Source of the DNA: Sedimenticola sp.
GTDB lineage: Bacteria; Pseudomonadota; Gammaproteobacteria; Chromatiales; Chromatiaceae
Reading direction: 5' to 3'
Length of the DNA: 53,609 bases
Assembly (NCBI GenBank): GCA_027026755.1
Contig: JALVNE010000014.1
Span: 1-53,609 of the forward strand
The position numbers and the translations under genes are program-made. The stretch's first letter is position 1, and each line of letters opens with the position of its first letter. Shown in pieces: positions 52,187 to 53,609 of the stretch. Under the pieces are notes generated by a model that saw only the letters and a program-made list of their open reading frames with translations, had not been told where the DNA came from and ran no database searches.

Positions 52187-53609
52187 GCGGCCTCCAGGTG
52201 GGCAATGCGCAGCTGCAGGTTCACATTGCCGCGAAACTCGTTGATGTCCAGCTGGTAGGCCATGAGCACCCGCTCCGGCAAGGGCGCAGGACATTCCGCC
52301 GCCAGGTTGAAACCAATGGCGTCGATGACCCGGGAACCGCCAGCGGGCTGCACCACCAGCTTCCAATGCCTGTCGTTGAGCAGACGCTGCTGCACCACCT
52401 CGAACTCACCGTGAAACAGGGGCTCGGGGAAGCCCTGGCCCCAGGGGCCGCCCTCGGCCAGCTCGCTGGCCAGCGCCAGATCCATGTCCTCGGGGGCAAT
52501 CTCGCCGTCGGATTCGAGCACCGGCTGCAGATCCTGCTCTCCCAGATAATCCCCAAGCACGGCAACGAAGGCCTCGCGGAATTCATCCAGACGATGGGCC
52601 TCCAGGGTCAGACCCGCCGCCATGGCATGACCGCCGAACCTGGGCACCAATCCCGGAAATCTCGCATTCACCTCGTCCAGAATGTCGCGGATGTGCACCC
52701 CGGGAATGGAACGCGCCGAGCCCTTGATCTCGCCGTCATCTCCAGGCGCAAAGGCGATTACCGGCCGATGGTAGCGTTCCTTGATGCGCGACGCCAGGAT
52801 GCCGATGACGCCCTGGTGCCAGCTATCGTCATGCAGACACAGACCCGGAGGAAGATCCGATTCTTTCAGCAGCAGGCTGTCCATCATTTCCTCTGCCTGC
52901 TGGCGCATGTCGTCTTCGATGGCCCGCCGCTCCCGGTTCAGCCTGTCCAGCTCCCCGGCCAGCTGCCGGGCCCGCAGGGGATCGTCCGCCAGCAGACACT
53001 CGATGCCGATGGACATGTCATCCAGGCGTCCCGCGGCGTTCAGGCGCGGACCCACGGCAAAGCCCAGGTCTGAGGCCTGGGCCCGATGCTGGCTGCGCCC
53101 GGCCACTTCCAGCAGGGCGGAAATCCCCGGTCGGCAGCGCCCGGCGCGTATGCGCGCCAGCCCCTGGCGCACCAGGATACGGTTGTTGTGCTCCAGGGGC
53201 ACCACGTCCGCCACGGTGCCCAGGGCCAGCAGGTCCAGGTACTCCGCCATATTGGGCTCCGGACGGCGGGCAAACCAGCCTTGCGCCCGCAACAAGGCGC
53301 GCAGAGCCAGGAGCACATAGAAGATCACCCCCACCCCGGCGGTGGATTTGGCAGGAAAACGGCTGTCTGGCAGGTTGGGATTGACCAGGGCCGCGGCCTC
53401 CGGCAGGCGTTCGCCAGGCAGGTGATGATCCGTGACGATGACTTCCATGCCCAGATCGTTGGCCGCCGCCACGCCTGCCACGCTGGAAATGCCGTTGTCC
53501 ACGGTAATGATGAGCCGGGGCTTCTGCTGCGCCGCCAGGGCGACGATCTCCGGGGTGAGGCCATAGCCGTACTCGAAGCGGTTGGGCACCAGGTAATCCA
53601 CCTGATCCG
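52183..53609 (-). CDS. recJ: Single-stranded-DNA-specific exonuclease RecJ (N-terminal part outside window)
   Basis: The gene enters from the right edge and about 475 residues are visible, covering the C-terminal DHH motif III/IV region onward. VDNGISSVAGV and VTDHHLPGERLPEA (the DHH-type signature with catalytic Asp/His) are near the edge, and GRLDDMSIGIECLL and FGGHAMAAGL (DHHA1 domain) follow. RecJ digests 5' single strands in recombination and repair. The frame is open to 53609; the true start lies outside. darP follows with ATGA overlap. Confidence 0.96.
   Translation of the reverse strand, partial: DQVDYLVPNRFEYGYGLTPEIVALAAQQKPRLIITVDNGISSVAGVAAANDLGMEVIVTDHHLPGERLPEAAALVNPNLPDSRFPAKSTAGVGVIFYVLLALRALLRAQGWFARRPEPNMAEYLDLLALGTVADVVPLEHNNRILVRQGLARIRAGRCRPGISALLEVAGRSQHRAQASDLGFAVGPRLNAAGRLDDMSIGIECLLADDPLRARQLAGELDRLNRERRAIEDDMRQQAEEMMDSLLLKESDLPPGLCLHDDSWHQGVIGILASRIKERYHRPVIAFAPGDDGEIKGSARSIPGVHIRDILDEVNARFPGLVPRFGGHAMAAGLTLEAHRLDEFREAFVAVLGDYLGEQDLQPVLESDGEIAPEDMDLALASELAEGGPWGQGFPEPLFHGEFEVVQQRLLNDRHWKLVVQPAGGSRVIDAIGFNLAAECPAPLPERVLMAYQLDINEFRGNVNLQLRIAHLEAA

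Overview
The window is about 53.6 kb of GC-rich (roughly 60%) bacterial chromosome that reads as a gammaproteobacterium, most likely a sulfur-oxidising chemolithotroph of Chromatiales type. The evidence for this is inferential: a group 1e-like [NiFe] hydrogenase operon of the kind described in purple sulfur bacteria, a diheme cytochrome c4, gammaproteobacterial clusters (surE-pcm-nlpD-rpoS, and rlmN-pilW-rodZ-hisS-yfgM-bamB-der) and sdhCDAB-sdhE. No rRNA or tRNA gene and no CRISPR array was seen. Both ends cut through genes (isp2 at the left, recJ at the right).

Layout. 1-3.3 kb: 3' part of the hydrogenase operon (isp2, a Cys-rich ORF, hynL, hupE), closed by a 20-bp perfect inverted repeat. 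3.4-7.2 kb (minus): secreted subtilase, a BolA-family protein and release factor 3. 7.3-9.6 kb: cytochrome c4, a cluster of short repeats, and a PLP-dependent decarboxylase. 9.7-13.3 kb: the most notable locus, a probable split borosin RiPP system. It has a 71-residue precursor with a C-terminal hydrophobic core (10459-10674), a periplasmic-TPR/GGDEF diguanylate cyclase (10715-12460), and a SonM/OphMA-type peptide backbone N-methyltransferase (12519-13316). 13.5-20.5 kb (minus): moxR-DUF58-DUF4381-batA-batBC-batD aerotolerance operon, with a 9-bp tandem repeat coding Asn-Gln-Gln inside batBC. 20.8-29.1 kb: an HD-GYP phosphodiesterase, Nudix, ppx, hemH, DUF971, a CinA-like/thioredoxin-fold pair, yciB, yciI and a parvulin PPIase. 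29.1-33.3 kb (minus): rpoS, nlpD, a DedA-type protein, pcm and surE. 33.4-34.7 kb: smr and a stand-alone CZB protein. 34.8-43.6 kb (minus): a long housekeeping run from rlmN down to truD. 43.8-47.0 kb: prolyl oligopeptidase and a site-2 protease. 47.1-48.1 kb: a small conserved gene and an IS200/IS605 element. 48.1-51.5 kb (minus): sdhCDAB-sdhE. 51.7-53.6 kb (minus): darP and the 3' part of recJ.

Short repeats. At least six copies of a ~68-bp element with GGGGTCGGAGTCAAAT-type inverted termini lie between genes. One of them is interrupted by the IS200/IS605 element exactly at a TTGAC-type target inside its terminal repeat. Two REPIN-like elements of a second family (GTAGGTCGG...) lie in opposite orientations near 22.8 and 51.5 kb.

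How the genes work together. Hydrogenase and succinate dehydrogenase feed electrons to the membrane chain, and cytochrome c4 carries them onward. Release factor 3, HisS, RlmN, TruD, Der and DarP serve translation and ribosome assembly. BamB, YfgM, NlpD, RodZ, PilW and the PPIase serve the cell envelope. RpoS, Ppx, the GGDEF and HD-GYP proteins and the CZB protein are regulatory. The borosin-like peptide is the specialised-metabolism element of the window, and its likely operon partner is a c-di-GMP synthase.
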